DNA of 64,000 nt from Thermomonas sp. (GTDB taxonomy: Bacteria; Pseudomonadota; Gammaproteobacteria; Xanthomonadales; Xanthomonadaceae): NCBI GenBank assembly GCA_016720345.1, contig JADKKV010000001.1, forward strand, positions 361,433-425,432, given 5' to 3'. Below, in pieces: positions 1 to 10,579 of the stretch (positions within the stretch are counted from its first letter, which is position 1; each line of letters starts with the position of its first letter). The notes under the pieces were generated by a model. It saw only the letters and a program-made list of their open reading frames with translations. It was not told the DNA's origin and searched no databases. Position numbers and translations under genes: made by a program.

Positions 1-1037
1 GTTGCCGGTGGCTGCCATCCCCATCAGCCGCGCGTTGAGGGTGTCCTGCATGTAACCGACCAGCACGCCGTCCTCGATCAAGGTGGTGCAGGACGTCGGG
101 GTGCCTTCGTCGTCGATGTTGAGCGAACCGCGGCGGTCGTCGAGGGTGCCGTCGTCGACGATGGTCACGCCCTTCGACGCCACCTGCTGGCCGATGCGGC
201 CGGTGAAGGTCGAGGTGCCCCTTGCGGTTGAAGTCTCCTCCAGCCCGTGGCCGACCGCCTCGTGCAGCAGCACGCCTGGCCAGCCGGGCCCAGCACCACC
301 GGCATCACCCCGGCGGGCGCATCCACCGCGTCGAGGTTCACCAGCGCCTGGCGCAATGCTTCGCGCGCGAACTTTTCCGGTTTGTCGTCGGCCAGCAGGT
401 CTTCGTACGAATAGCGCCCGCCGAACCCGGCGTAACCGGACTCGCGACGACCATCCTGCTCGACGATCACCTGCACGTTCATCCGCACCAGCGGGCGCAC
501 GTCGCCGGCCAGCACGCCGTCGCTGCGCGCCACCAGCACCGTGTCGACGCTGCCGCTGAGACCCACCATCACCTGCTGCACGCGCGGATCCAGCGCGCGC
601 AGCAGGCCGTCGACGCGGCGCAACGCCGCCACCTTGGCCGCGTTGCCGAGCGCGTCGACCGGGTCGAGCGCCGGGTACAACCTGCGCCCCCCGCTGCGCT
701 GCAAGGCGTGCGCAACGTGTTCGCGTCCGTCGCGCGCGATCGCCCGCGCGGACTGCGCGGAGGCGATCAACGCCTGCGCGTCGAGATCGTCGGAGTAGGC
801 GAAGCCGGTCTTCTCGCCGGAGATCGCACGCACGCCCACGCCCTGTTCGATCGAATGCGCGCCGTCCTTGACGATGCCGTCCTCCATGCTCCAGTTCTCG
901 CGCCGCGAATGCTGGAAATACAGGTCGCCGAAGTCGATCCCGGGGCCGAGCAAGGTGCCGAAGGCGCGTTGCAGGCCGTCCAGGTCGAGTCCGGTGGGGG
1001 CGAGCAGGCGCGATTCGGCAATGGCGAGATGGGTCAT
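1..1037 (-). CDS. tldD: Metalloprotease TldD (3' end outside window, frameshifted)
   Basis: TldD is the zinc-metallopeptidase subunit that works with PmbA/TldE in the cytosol on unfolded or modified peptides (family knowledge). The start is the ATG at 1035-1037, giving [12 protein letters not shown]. About 345 codons lie in the window, so roughly the last quarter is missing at the left edge. The zinc motif HEAVGH is readable near residue 258, followed by the family sequence GLEGDFNRKGTST, but only after repairing three one-base errors: a missing base near 283-291, a missing base near 236-241 and an extra base in the C run at 218-221. The sequence down to position 1 is then in a good TldD frame ([20 protein letters not shown]). 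It lies downstream of yhdP on the same strand, the usual Xanthomonad neighbourhood. I take the breaks as sequencing errors, not gene decay. Confidence 0.93.
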
Positions 1038-1087
1038 GGGGGCGCTTCGTTGGGCTGGATGGGGAGATGGCGGCGAACCCGCGCGGA

Positions 1088-4000
1088 TCAACCGGCAGGT
1101 GGATCGCGCGCGGGCCGCGCCTGCGCCGCCGGGCTGCGCGCGGTGACCTCGACCTTCGGCGCGCTCCAGGGCCCGGTGACCCGGTAGGTCTTGGCGCCGA
1201 GGCCCTGCAGCGGCTTGTCCAGCACCGCGTTGGCAACTGCACCGACCGCCGCACCGACCGGCCCACCGGCGAGCGCGCCGACCGCGGTCAGCAGGCCACC
1301 CGACTTCGGCAGCACGTCCACGGTCTGGTCGAAGCGCTGGCTGCGCAGGTCGGTGCTGCCGCGCACGTGGATGTCCGCGGCCGGGCCCCTGATCGTCAGG
1401 TCGTCGGTTCGCGCCACCCCCTGCGCCAGCCGCACCTCGCCGGTGATGCGGTCGAAGGCGAAGCCCTTGTCGAAGAAGTCGCGGAAATCGAGGGTCAGCC
1501 GGCGCGGCAGTTGCGCGATCCCGAGCAAGCCGAGCACGCGCCCGGCGCCGGGCTCGATCTCGAGCAGGCGGCCGTCGCGCGCGTCCACCTGCAGCCGTGC
1601 ATCCATCACCGTCGGGTCGAACGCCTCGGGCCCACCGCGCCAGTTCGCCTCCAGCCCGAGCTTGCCGCCAGCACCGGCAACCTGGCCGCCGAATCCAAGT
1701 CCGGCGAGCAGCGCGCCGATGTCGTCGCTGTCCACGTCCACCTTGACCTGCGTGCGCGCCGCGCCGCCGCGGCCCGACCAGGTGCCGCCGGCGGTGAGCC
1801 GCTGCCTGGCGCCGCGCGAGCTGAACTCGTCCATGCGCATGCCGCCGGCGACCGGCGTGCTGCGGAAGCGCGCGCTACCCAGCGCGGCGCTGCCGATCCG
1901 CAGGTCGTCCACTTCGAACAGCAGCGGCGGGATGTTGGCCGGATCGAATCCGCCCGCGGACGGCGGTGGTGCGGCGGAGGCAGCCTTCGCCGGCGCGCCG
2001 ACCCCCGCGCCGCTCCCCGGCGGCACGTTCCAGAACAGCCGTTCGAAGCGGCCGGCGACGGTCGCGCCGTCCTGCTCCGGCACCAGCAGCGAGCCGGCGA
2101 TGCCCGCGGCCTGCACCTGCACCGCGGTCCCGCGCGCCGCCGGCGCCAGCACCAGCCTGGCATCGGCGAAGCTGGAACCGAGCAGGTGCAGCTGCCTTGC
2201 GTCGACCTCGATCCGCCGCAGCGGCAGCGACCCGTTGCCGCCTTCACCGGCGAACACGCCGATCCAGTCCAGCGCGTCCAGCCGCGCCACCCGCCCGCCG
2301 ACCACCAGCCCGCTGGCCGGCGGTGCCTCCGCGGCGCTGCCGCCCAGTTGCACGCGCACGCCGGTCTGCTGCGCGCTGCTGCGGCTGCGCAGCGACAACA
2401 GGTTGCCAAGCACCACCGCCACCTCGCCGCGTTCCAGCGGCAGGCTCACGTCCACCGTGGTCGCCATCGCCTCCGCGGCAGGCTTGCGCACCGGTTCCGG
2501 CAGTCCGATCGCGGTGCCGACCAGGTTCGAACGCAATTGCAGGCGGGCCGGCGCCGCAGCCTGCGATGCACCGCGCGGGATCGCCACCGCCACCGTCCAC
2601 GGCGAGCGCCCGTCGAGCCAGGGTTTCAACCAGCCGAGGTTGCCGGCCTTGTCGAGCAGGACATCGATGCCGACATTGGCCTGCAGCTCCGCCTCGAAGG
2701 CCTGGCCGGGGTCGCGCACGTGCGGGCCGGCGCGCAACGACAGCACGCCGGGCGCGCCATCGTGGCGCACCTGCAGGCCTTCGGCGACGAACCCGTCGCG
2801 GTCGTAGCGTGCTTGCCCGCGGACGTTGTCGAACGCCAGCTTCCAGCGCTCCTCGCGCAGGCTGGCGCCAGCCAGTTCGACCGTGCCCTGCATCTGCATC
2901 CGCGGGCTGATGCCCCGTGCATCCGGCTGGTGGTGGAACGGCACCAGCAAGTGGAAGTCGGTGCTGGCCGGCCCTGCCCGCGCGCAGGTTGTCCAGCAGC
3001 TCGGCGTGGTCCTTGCGCAGCGGGCTGCGGCGCAGCACCGCGAGGAACTCGCTGGCATTGCCGGCGCCTTCCGCGTCGACGCTCAGTTCGGCGCGCCCGA
3101 AACGCGGAATGCCGGCCTTGAACGCGGTCACCGGGATCCCGCCAAGGCGCCCCTTGCCGGCGATGGTGAAGCCATCGGCCTCGAAGCGGATGTCGGCATC
3201 CACCGCCGCCATCGGCGGCCAGTCCGGCTGGAACTTCAGCAGGCCATCGACGATCCGCGCATCCACCCGGAACTTGCCGGCACCCGCCCGGCCCGGCCCG
3301 GTGGCGGCCGGCTCGCTGCGGAACGGCCAGTCGTCGAGGTCGCCGGCCACCACCGCGTGCACGTCGCGCAGCCGCCCCCTGGAGCGCGGCGTTGAGCCAG
3401 TCCACCGTCGATTTCGGCATCAGGTGGTGGACCCAGAACTGGCGCGCGAGGGTCACCGGCGCTTCGCCGATGTCGACCGCCAGGTCGAGCCGCGGGCGGG
3501 TGCCATCGTTGCCGAAGCCGATGCCGCCGCGCGCGTTGACGTCCAACTGGCGGCCGAGGATGGCAAGCCCCGGCGTGTGCACGGTCCAGCCGGCGCCCTC
3601 GCGCCACAGCACCGCCTCGCCACCGAGGCTGACCTCGTGTTCCACCCCGAAACCGGCCGGCCAGTCGAACGCCACCGGCGCGCCAGGCTCGAAGCGCAGG
3701 CGCAAGCCATCGGCGTCGCCGCGCAACTGTGCATCCACGCCGCGCATGCCGGGGCTGTTGCCGACGGCCGCGAAGTGCAGGCCGTGCACGTCCGCATCCA
3801 CCCGCAGCGCACCGCCACGCACGCCGGCCACCTCCACGTTTTCCAGCACCGCGCCGGCCGCAGCGGCCTGCAACCAGTGCCGCAAGCCCGGCGCCAGCCG
3901 GTCGCTTGACGCGAGCAGCGCGATCAACGGGGTGGCATCGAGGCGCCGCGCGCGCAGGCCGTAAGTGCCGGCCGCCGGCCACCGCGAGGCCATCCAGCAC

Positions 4001-4935
4001 CTGTTCGCGCCCGCCACCGCCGATCCGCAGCCGGCTTGCGCTGGCCTGCCACTGGCGGATGCTGCCGGACCAGCGCGCGTCGAGACTGACGATCCCGAAA
4101 TCCAGCGCAGGCGCCGGCCGCGCGGCATCCAATGGCGCACCGCGCAGCACCACGTCTTCCAGTGCGGCATCGGCATGCACGCTGACCACCCGGTGCGCCT
4201 GCAATCCGGCCCAGGCCTGCACCCGACCGCGGCCGGACACCGGCGCGATGCCGGCGACGCGCAGGCTGTCGGCGAATTCGCCCAGGTCGGCCTTGCGGGT
4301 GCCGGCGTAGACCCGGCCCGTCGCCGCTGCGGCGGTCGGAAGTCCAGCGCCATCGCGAACGGGGTGGCCTGCTCGCGCAGCCACGCGCGCGCACCGCCGC
4401 GGATCCGTGGCCCGTCCACCCGCATGCGCAGGTCGATCCGCGGCAGCAGCATGTCGATCTGCAGCTCCGGGGCGGTCACCCGCAGCCGCGCGTGCGAGAC
4501 CTGCAACTCACCCAGCCGTCCCAGGGTGTCGAACGGATCGCCGCCGGCCTGCTGCCCCGGCAGTCCGCGCACGCTCCAGCGCCCGCCGGCATCGCGCTGC
4601 AGGACCAGGTCCAGCCCGCGCACCCGCAGTTCGGTGAACGAACGCCCGGGCAGCAGGCCGGCGTACTGCGCCACCGGGATCTCCGCATCGCCGATCCGCA
4701 GCGCTTCGGCGCCCGCGCCGATCCGCAGGTTGTCCAGCCGCAGCAGCGGCCCGCGCCGGGTCCACTCGGTCTGCACCGCATCGAACGCCACCGGGCGTTG
4801 CGCGCGCGCGCTGAGCCAGCGCGCGATCTCGTCGGGATGGCGTTCGGCGACCGGCAGCAGCTGGCTGGCCAGGCCGCTGCCAAGCGCCATCAGTACCAGC
4901 GCCGCGGCCAGCGCGTACCAGGCGCCACGCCGCAA
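1088..4935 (-). CDS. yhdP: YhdP family AsmA-like envelope protein (frameshifted)
   Basis: This is a very large AsmA-like protein with one N-terminal membrane helix (residues 5-25, [18 protein letters not shown]) and a long periplasmic body. Family members YhdP, TamB and YdbH are thought to form bridges that carry phospholipid to the outer membrane. Repaired length is about 1,280 residues, matching E. coli YhdP (about 1,266). The C-terminal DUF3971/AsmA-like part is clear: long runs of short beta-strand repeats ending in [12 protein letters not shown]. Four one-base errors shift the frame near 4315, 3970, 3376 and 2975; on both sides of each the protein continues in family fashion. The start is uncertain: a TTG at 4933-4935 is the first usable codon, but an undetected indel could place it near 4986. 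The gene follows rng closely and precedes tldD. Confidence 0.9.
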
Positions 4936-5012
4936 CAGCCGCCAGCGGCGACGCGGGGGATGGCGTGGGCGTGCGCTTCAGTCAACGGCGTTCACGAGGG
5001 TGGGGCCGCCGA

Positions 5013-6512
5013 TCAGAGCAGGACCACGTCGAACTGCTCCCTGGAGGTACTGGGCATCCGCCTGGAAGCGGATCGACTTGCCCAGGAATTCCTCCAGCTC
5101 GGCGACCGCGTTCGATTCCTCCTCGGTGATCCGCGCCACCACCTTCGGCGAAGCGATCACCAGCAGCCGCGCCGCGTCGAACTGGCGCACCGCGCGCACG
5201 ATCTCGCGGAACACTTCGTAGGTCACGGTTTCCGCGGTCTTCACGGTGCCGCGCCCGCTGCACTCGTGGCAGGGTTCGCTGAGCTGGCGCTGCAGCGACT
5301 CGACGGTGCGCTTGCGGGTCATCTCCACCAGCCCCAGCGGCGAGAAGTCGTACACCGTGGTCTTGGCGTGGTCGCGGGCCAGCTGCTTTTCCAGCGTGCG
5401 CAGCACCTGCCGGCGGTGTTCGGCATCGACCATGTCGATGAAGTCGATGATGATGATCCCGCCCAGGTTGCGCAGCCGCAGCTGGCGCGCCACCGACTGC
5501 GCCGCCTCCAGATTGGTGCGGTAGACGGTTTCCTCCAGGTTGCGCTGGCCGAGGAAGCTGCCGGTGTTGACGTCGACCGTGGTCATCGCCTCGGTCTGGT
5601 CGATCACCAGGTAGCCACCCGACTTCAGCGGCACTTCCTTCTCCAGCGCGTGCTGGATTTCGTCCTCGACGCCATACATGTCGAAGATCGGCCGCGCGCC
5701 GCTGCAGTGCTCGATCTTTTCCGCCAGCTCCGGCATGTATTGCGCCGCGAACTCGCGCAGGCGCTCGCAGGTCTCGCGCGAGTCGACCTTGACCTTCTCG
5801 ACGTCGCGCCGGATCAGGTCGCGGACCGCGCGCAGCGGCAGGCTCAGGTCCTCGTAGATGCAGTTGCCGACGCTGGCGCCGGCGGCGAACGTCCTCGACC
5901 AGCCGCCACACCCGCCCGAGGTAGGCGATGTCCTCGGCGAGCGCTTCGGCCGGCTGGCCTTCGGCATTGGTGCGCACGATGTAGCCATGGGTATTGCCCG
6001 GCGCGGCCAGTTCGGCCACCAGCGCCTTCAGGCGCGCGCGTTCGTCGTCGCCCTCGATCCGCGCCGACACGCCGACCACCCGCGAACGCGGCAACAGCAC
6101 CAGGTAGCGCGACGGGATGCTGATCTGGGTGGTCAGCCGCGCGCCCTTGCTGCCGATCGGATCCTTGACCACCTGCACCACGATCTCGGCCCCGTCGCGC
6201 AGCAGTTCGGTGATCGGGACCTGCACCTGCACCGGGGTCGCGGCGGGTGCGTCGTCGCTTTCGCCGGCGTCCAGCTGGGCGCTGCGGAAGATATCGTTGG
6301 CGTGCAGGAATGCCGCGCGGTCCAGGCCGATGTCCACGAACGCGGCCTGCATGCCCGGCATCACCCGCTGCACCTTGCCCGCCCTTGTAGATGTTGCCGA
6401 CCACCCCGCGCTGGCTGCCGCGCTCGATGTGCAGCTCCTGCAGCATGCCGTTCTCGACCACGGCCACCCGGGTCTCGCGCGGGGTCACGTTGACCAGCAG
6501 CTCCTCGCTCAT
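5013..6512 (-). CDS. rng: Ribonuclease G (frameshifted)
   Basis: Endoribonuclease of the RNase E/G family that trims the 5' end of 16S rRNA and helps turn over mRNA. The start MSEELLVNVTPRETRVAVVE is typical. An S1-like domain begins around residue 35 (GNIYKG, then PGMQAAFVDIG, FLHANDIF). The catalytic part has TVDVNTGSF (about residue 311) and IIIDFIDM (about 355), carrying the two metal-binding aspartates, and a zinc-link motif CHEC near 414. Three one-base errors break the frame: an extra G near 6385, one near 5890, and an extra G near 5040. Repairing the last gives the family ending EQFDVVLL and a stop at 5013-5015, so the apparent longer reading to 4978 is an artefact. The start overlaps the maf stop by 4 bases (ATGA), so the two are translationally coupled. 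Confidence 0.93.
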
Positions 6513-7078
6513 GCCGGCAGCCCGAATTGCCTGAGCAGGCGCGATGTCTCGAACAGCGGCAGGCCCATCACCCCGCTGTAACTGCCGGCCAGGTGCTCGA
6601 CATGGGCCTGGAAGCGGCCCTGGATCGCATAGCCGCCAGCCTTGCCGGCCCATTCGCCGCAGGCCACGTAGGCATCGATGTCGGCCTCCGAAAGCCGTGC
6701 CACCCGCACCTGCGAGGTCGAAACCGCCTGTGCCTCGCGCCCGGCCGACACCAGCGCCACCGCGGTGGTCACCTCGTGGGTGCGGCCGGAAAGCGCGCGC
6801 AGCATCTCCGCGGCATCGCCTGCATCGGCCGGCTTGCCGAACACGCGGCCGTCGAGGATGACCTCGGTATCGGCACCCAGCACCACCGCACCGGGGACCG
6901 CGACCACCTCCAGCAGGCCGGCACCGGCCTTTTCGCGCGCGACCCGGCGCACGTATTCGGACGCAGGTTCCAGCGCACCCTGGTGCTCCGGGATGTCGAG
7001 GTCGATGACGCCGAAGTCCAGCCCCAGGCGGGCCAGCAGTTCGGCGCGGCGCGGCGAGCGCGAGGCAAGATGCAGCAT
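6509..7078 (-). CDS. Maf family nucleotide pyrophosphatase
   Basis: Intact 189-residue Maf protein, a house-cleaning nucleoside triphosphate pyrophosphatase that hydrolyses dTTP/UTP or modified nucleotides to monophosphates. The N-terminal signature LASRSPRRAELL is at residues 4-15. The catalytic aspartate sits in VVLGADTEV, and GKPAD and GKAGGYAIQG supply the conserved substrate-binding residues. The last motif resembles the YhdE subgroup (dTTP/UTP specific) more than YceF; this is inference. It is the first gene of the maf-rng-yhdP-tldD run and overlaps rng by 4 bases. The promoter must lie in the 150-base gap shared with the divergent SIMPL gene, where I see no convincing consensus. Confidence 0.93.
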   Translation of the reverse strand: MLHLASRSPRRAELLARLGLDFGVIDLDIPEHQGALEPASEYVRRVAREKAGAGLLEVVAVPGAVVLGADTEVILDGRVFGKPADAGDAAEMLRALSGRTHEVTTAVALVSAGREAQAVSTSQVRVARLSEADIDAYVACGEWAGKAGGYAIQGRFQAHVEHLAGSYSGVMGLPLFETSRLLRQFGLPA

Positions 7079-7229
7079 GCACGAAGTCTAACCCGCGGCT
7101 GACTGCAGGCCATGCGCGACGGCGCACGCAACCCCGCGCAGGCTCACCATGCGTTCACCACGCGCAGTGCGTTCACCGTCCGCCCCCGCGCTTGCCGCAC
7201 CCTTCCACCGCATCCCCCAGGAGTCCACC

Positions 7230-7979
7230 ATGCCGCTTCGCCCGCGCGTCCTCGCCACCGCCCTCGTCCTCGGATCACTTGCCCTTGGAGCCGCAATGAC
7301 CGCCAATGCCCGGCCCCAGGCCGCGACCGCCCATGCGATGCCCGCCGATGGCACCCTGCTGTCGGTGTCCGCGACGGCCGACGCCAGGCGCGTGCCGGAC
7401 GTGGCCACCCTCTCCACCGGCGTGGTCACCCAGGCCGCAGACGCCAACGCGGCGATGCGCGCGAACGCACTGCAGATGGACAGGGTGATGGCCGCGGTGC
7501 GCGCCGCCGGCATCGCCGAGCGCGACATCCAGACCAGCGGCATCAGCCTCAACCCGAACTACAAGTACATCGAGAACGCGGCACCGGCGATCGTCGGCTA
7601 CCAGGCCAGCAACACGGTCAACATCCGGGTGCGCGACCTGTCCAGGCTGGGCAAGGTGCTGGACACCCTGGTCGAGCAGGGCGCCAACCAGGTCAACGGC
7701 CCCAGCTTCGAGGTCGACAAGCCGGAGGCGGCCTACCGACGAGGCGCGCATCGCCGCGATCAAGCAGGCGCAGGCACAGGCGCAGACCTACGCCGACGCG
7801 CTGGGCATGCGGGTGCGCCGGGTAGTCAGCATCAGCGAGGGCGGCGCCGGATTCCCGCGCCCGATGCCGATGATGCGGGCAATGGCGGCCGACGCGGGGA
7901 TGGCCAGGAAACCTCGGTTTCGCCGGGCGAGAGCACGCTTTCGGTCAGCCTGGAGGTGGTGTTCGAACTGGGGCGCTGA
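7230..7979 (+). CDS. SIMPL domain (DUF541/YggE-like) periplasmic protein (frameshifted)
   Basis: Predicted periplasmic protein of the SIMPL/DUF541 family (YggE, Omp28-like), often tied to oxidative stress but with no settled biochemical role. ATG at 7230 follows a CAGGAG ribosome site, and a clear signal peptide (residues 1-27, ending TANA) comes next. The domain starts at GTLLSVSATADARRVPD and has the family's ERDIQTSGISLNPNYKY and VGYQASNTVNIRVRDL. Two compensating one-base errors, an extra base near 7737 and a missing base near 7907, put the middle (DEARIAAIKQAQAQAQTYAD, VRRVVSISEGG) in another frame. The end, ESTLSVSLEVVFELGR, is back in frame. Repaired length is 249 residues. It is followed by a hairpin and then the TonB-like gene. 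Confidence 0.85.
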   Translation: MPLRPRVLATALVLGSLALGAAMTANARPQAATAHAMPADGTLLSVSATADARRVPDVATLSTGVVTQAADANAAMRANALQMDRVMAAVRAAGIAERDIQTSGISLNPNYKYIENAAPAIVGYQASNTVNIRVRDLSRLGKVLDTLVEQGANQVNGPSFEVDKPEAAYRRGAHRRDQAGAGTGADLRRRAGHAGAPGSQHQRGRRRIPAPDADDAGNGGRRGDGQETSVSPGESTLSVSLEVVFELGR

Positions 7980-8013
7980 CCGGGTAACGGAAACGCGCAT
8001 CAGACCAGCAACG

Positions 8014-8040
8014 ACGCCCGCCAACGCGGGCGTTCGTTTG
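8014..8040 (+). terminator. Rho-independent terminator after the SIMPL gene
   Basis: An 8-bp GC stem (ACGCCCGC with GCGGGCGT) and a 4-base loop are followed by TCGTTT, 35 bases past the stop at 7979. The rest of the gap to 8237 has no gene or repeat that I can support. Confidence 0.6.
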
Positions 8041-8237
8041 CATGGCCGCGGCATCGCGCCGTTGGTCGCCACGCCATCGCCGGCCGTCGCCACGTGGTTG
8101 CCGCCTGCAACTGCACGGCGCAGCGTCGATCCATGCAATCGGCGGGCGCCAACCCCATCGCCTGCACCCGTCCGTTGCATGGTTCGCGCCGGCTTCCACC
8201 GCGCATGCCCGCCACCGCACCCGACCGGAGGTTGACC

Positions 8238-8940
8238 ATGGATCGTGCCCTCGCCCTGCCCCGCCCGACCGGCTTCGCCCTGCTGGAACCCGCTTCCCGG
8301 CCGCAACTCGACGCCGCCCGCATCCTCACCCTGAGCGGCTCGATCGCTCAACCTGCTCGCGATCGGGCTGTTGATGATGCCGATCGCGCTGCCGCCGCCG
8401 GTGGTCGTCGCCGAACAACCCGGCTGCCGAGTTACCGCCAGATCATCCGCGAGCCGGAGGTCGTGCCGGTGGTGCCGGTGGCGCGGCCGGCGCCCACCAC
8501 CGCCGCCCGCCAGGCCCTCGCCGCCGCGCACCCCCCAGGCCCCCGACCAGCGCGCGGCACCCGCGGTGGTCAGCGACGGCGGTACCGAGTTCGTGATCGA
8601 GCCCGGCACCAGCGACGGCGCCGGCTCGGCCACCGGCATCGCGCCCGGAGCCACCGCTCCCGCGCCGATCCAGCTCGAATACCGGCACGCCCCGGCACCC
8701 GCGTATCCGCGGCGTGCGCTGCAGCAGCGGCTCGCCGGAACCGTGCTGCTGCGGGTGCTGGTCGGCACCGACGGCTACCCGCTCGAGGTCACCGTCGCGC
8801 GCAGCAGCGGCCATCGCGAACTGGACGACGCCGCGCGGGTGCAGGTGCTGAAGCGCTGGAGCTTCCGGCCGGCCTCCGGCAACGGCCAGCCGGTGCAGGC
8901 GATCGGCCTGGTGCCGATCGAATTCGCGCTGACGCGGTAG
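8238..8940 (+). CDS. TonB-like energy transducer, C-terminal TonB domain (frameshifted)
   Basis: Small TonB homologue of about 233 residues. ATG at 8238 follows CCGGAGG. After a cytoplasmic N-terminus comes one membrane helix (repaired reading LNLLAIGLLMMPIALPPP), then a proline-rich linker. The C-terminal TonB domain is intact from about 8680: YPRRALQQRLAGTVLLRVLV, then VTVARSSGHRELDDAA and LKRWSFRPA, ending at 8940. At least three one-base errors near 8348, 8410-8440 and 8540 scramble the helix and linker frames. TonB proteins transmit proton-motive force from ExbBD to outer-membrane receptors. No exbB/exbD or receptor is adjacent, so this is probably one of several orphan TonB copies, as is usual in Xanthomonads. 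It may serve receptors such as the one at 52.6-55.8 kb, but nothing here shows that. Confidence 0.83.
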
Positions 8941-8971
8941 GCGTGCCGACGGCGTCGCCCGCCACCGGGTT

Positions 8972-9442
8972 TCAGGCCCGGTGGTACGGGTGGTTCGCCA
9001 GCAGCGCGGCGGCGCGGTAGACCTGCTCGGCCAGCACCAGCCGCACCAGCATGTGCGGCAGGGTCAGCGGCCCCAGCGACCATGCTTCATCGGCCCGCTG
9101 CAGCACCTCCGCGGCATGGCCCTCCGGGCCGCCGACCAGGAACGCCAGGTCCCGGCCCTGGCTGCGCCAGTGCTGCAGCCGCTGCGCCAGCTGTTCGGAG
9201 GAATGCATCTTGCCGCGCCCGTCGAGCGCGACCACATGCGCGTTCTTCGGCAAGGCCGCAAGCACGCGGGCGCCCTCGTCGAAGGTGGCCCTGGCGGTGT
9301 CGCGGCCCTTGCCACGCACCCCGGGCTCGACCTCCACCAGTTCCAGCGGCAACCAGTGCGAGAGGCGCTTCTGGTATTCGCAAAACCCGTGCGCCACCCA
9401 TGCAGGTGCGCGTTCGCCAACCGCGACCAGCCTGGCCTTCAA
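8972..9442 (-). CDS. rlmH: 23S rRNA pseudouridine-1915 N3-methyltransferase RlmH
   Basis: Intact 156-residue SPOUT methyltransferase that methylates pseudouridine 1915 in helix 69 of 23S rRNA. The start is a TTG at 9440-9442, chosen because the family begins MKARL and no ATG lies nearby. The SAM-binding knot is seen as DLAFLVGGPEGH near residue 100 and the C-terminal YRAAALLANHPYHRA, which ends in the invariant HPYHR. The gene starts 4 bases after the rsfS stop. rsfS-rlmH pairing is conserved across bacteria and fits a ribosome-maturation role for both. Confidence 0.95.
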   Translation of the reverse strand: MKARLVAVGERAPAWVAHGFCEYQKRLSHWLPLELVEVEPGVRGKGRDTARATFDEGARVLAALPKNAHVVALDGRGKMHSSEQLAQRLQHWRSQGRDLAFLVGGPEGHAAEVLQRADEAWSLGPLTLPHMLVRLVLAEQVYRAAALLANHPYHRA

Positions 9443-9446
9443 GGCC

Positions 9447-9878
9447 TCAGGGCTGCGCTTCGGCGTCGCCTTCGCGGTCGCGTCCGGGGGGCTGGTCGCC
9501 GACCGTCCACAACCGCTCCAGCGCGTAGAACTCGCGCACGCGCGGCAGCATCACGTGCACCACCACGTCGCCGAGGTCGACCAGCACCCATTCGGCCTCG
9601 CGCTCGCCTTCGACGCCCAGTGGCATCACGTCGAGCTTCTTGGCGAAACGCACCACTTCGTCGGCGATCGACTTGACGTGGCGCGACGAGGTGCCGGAGG
9701 CGATCACCATGAAATCGCAGACGCTGCTCTTGCCGCGTACGTCGATCCGGACCATGTCCTGGCCTTCAGTTCCTCGAGCGCGGCGTGCACGCTGTCGAGG
9801 AGCGTTTCCACCGCGGGTGGCGGCGTGGGCAGGCGGGTCTTGATGACGTGGGCGGTGGTGGTCAGGGCGGGCGCTCAT
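9447..9878 (-). CDS. rsfS: Ribosomal silencing factor RsfS (frameshifted N-terminus)
   Basis: RsfS binds ribosomal protein L14 on the 50S subunit and blocks subunit joining when nutrients are short. The core is clear: [20 protein letters not shown], then [17 protein letters not shown] and [14 protein letters not shown]. The N-terminal 40 codons are displaced by two one-base errors. One is an extra C near 9864 and the other a missing base near 9762; the repaired reading is [20 protein letters not shown] and then [17 protein letters not shown]. The start ATG at 9876-9878 overlaps the nadD stop by 4 bases (ATGA), which supports this start. The gene sits between nadD and rlmH, the usual order. 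Confidence 0.92.
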   Translation of the reverse strand: MSARPDHHRPRHQDPPAHAATRGGNAPRQRARRARGTEGQDMVRIDVRGKSSVCDFMVIASGTSSRHVKSIADEVVRFAKKLDVMPLGVEGEREAEWVLVDLGDVVVHVMLPRVREFYALERLWTVGDQPPGRDREGDAEAQP

Positions 9879-10579
9879 CTCTGGGAGGGATGCGGGGACG
9901 CGGGCGGTATATCCGCCGGCCGGCGGTAGAGCCCGTGGCGGACGATGAAGGCGGCCACCGCCGGCGCCACCCAGTCCTGCCAGTCACCGCCTTCGCGGAT
10001 GCGCCGGCGCAGCCCGGTGGACGATTCCGGCCGCAACGCCGGCAACGCCAGCAGGGCGAAGCCGCCGGCAGGACTCGCGGCCAGGTCGCCCGGCGGTAGC
10101 CAGCGGCCGTCGATCTCGGCCAGCACCTCCGGCGCCTGCGCACGCAGGCGCGCGGCATCGACCTCGGAGCCCGGCCGTTGCACCGCGACCAGGTGCGCAA
10201 GGGTGAACAGTTCGCGCCAGCGATGCCAGGTGTGCAGTTCCAGCAGCGAGTCGGCGCCGACCAGCCACGCGATCGGGGCGTCGGCGCCGAGCTCGCGGCG
10301 CAGCTCGCCAAGTGTGTCGACGGTGTACGACGGCCCCTGCCGGCGCAGTTCGCGCCGGTCCACCCGCAGGCCGGGTTCACCCGCCAGCGCCAGCTCCAGC
10401 ATCTCCGCGCGCTGCAGGGCATCGGCGCGGGTCGGGCCCTTGTGTGGCGGATCGTGAGCGGGGACCAGGGCGACATCGGCGTCCAGCAGGTCGCGCGCCG
10501 CGCGCGCGACCGCCAGGTGGCCGTTGTGCACCGGATCGAAGGTGCCGCCGTAGCAGACCTGCAGCCGCGCCGCGCTCAC
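9875..10579 (-). CDS. nadD: Nicotinate-nucleotide adenylyltransferase NadD
   Basis: Intact 234-residue enzyme that adenylates nicotinate mononucleotide to deamido-NAD in NAD biosynthesis. A nucleotidyltransferase of the HIGH superfamily: [12 protein letters not shown] near residue 11 holds the signature, PSYTVDTL and WLVGADSL follow, and the family's ISSTxLR motif appears as [13 protein letters not shown]. The start is a GTG at 10577-10579, chosen because it gives the short family N-terminus before YGGTFDP and overlaps the holA stop (GTGA). Its own stop overlaps the rsfS start, so holA-nadD-rsfS are translated as a coupled unit. nadC, the previous step in the pathway, lies 50 kb away at 60.5 kb. 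Confidence 0.95.
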   Translation of the reverse strand: MSAARLQVCYGGTFDPVHNGHLAVARAARDLLDADVALVPAHDPPHKGPTRADALQRAEMLELALAGEPGLRVDRRELRRQGPSYTVDTLGELRRELGADAPIAWLVGADSLLELHTWHRWRELFTLAHLVAVQRPGSEVDAARLRAQAPEVLAEIDGRWLPPGDLAASPAGGFALLALPALRPESSTGLRRRIREGGDWQDWVAPAVAAFIVRHGLYRRPADIPPASPHPSQR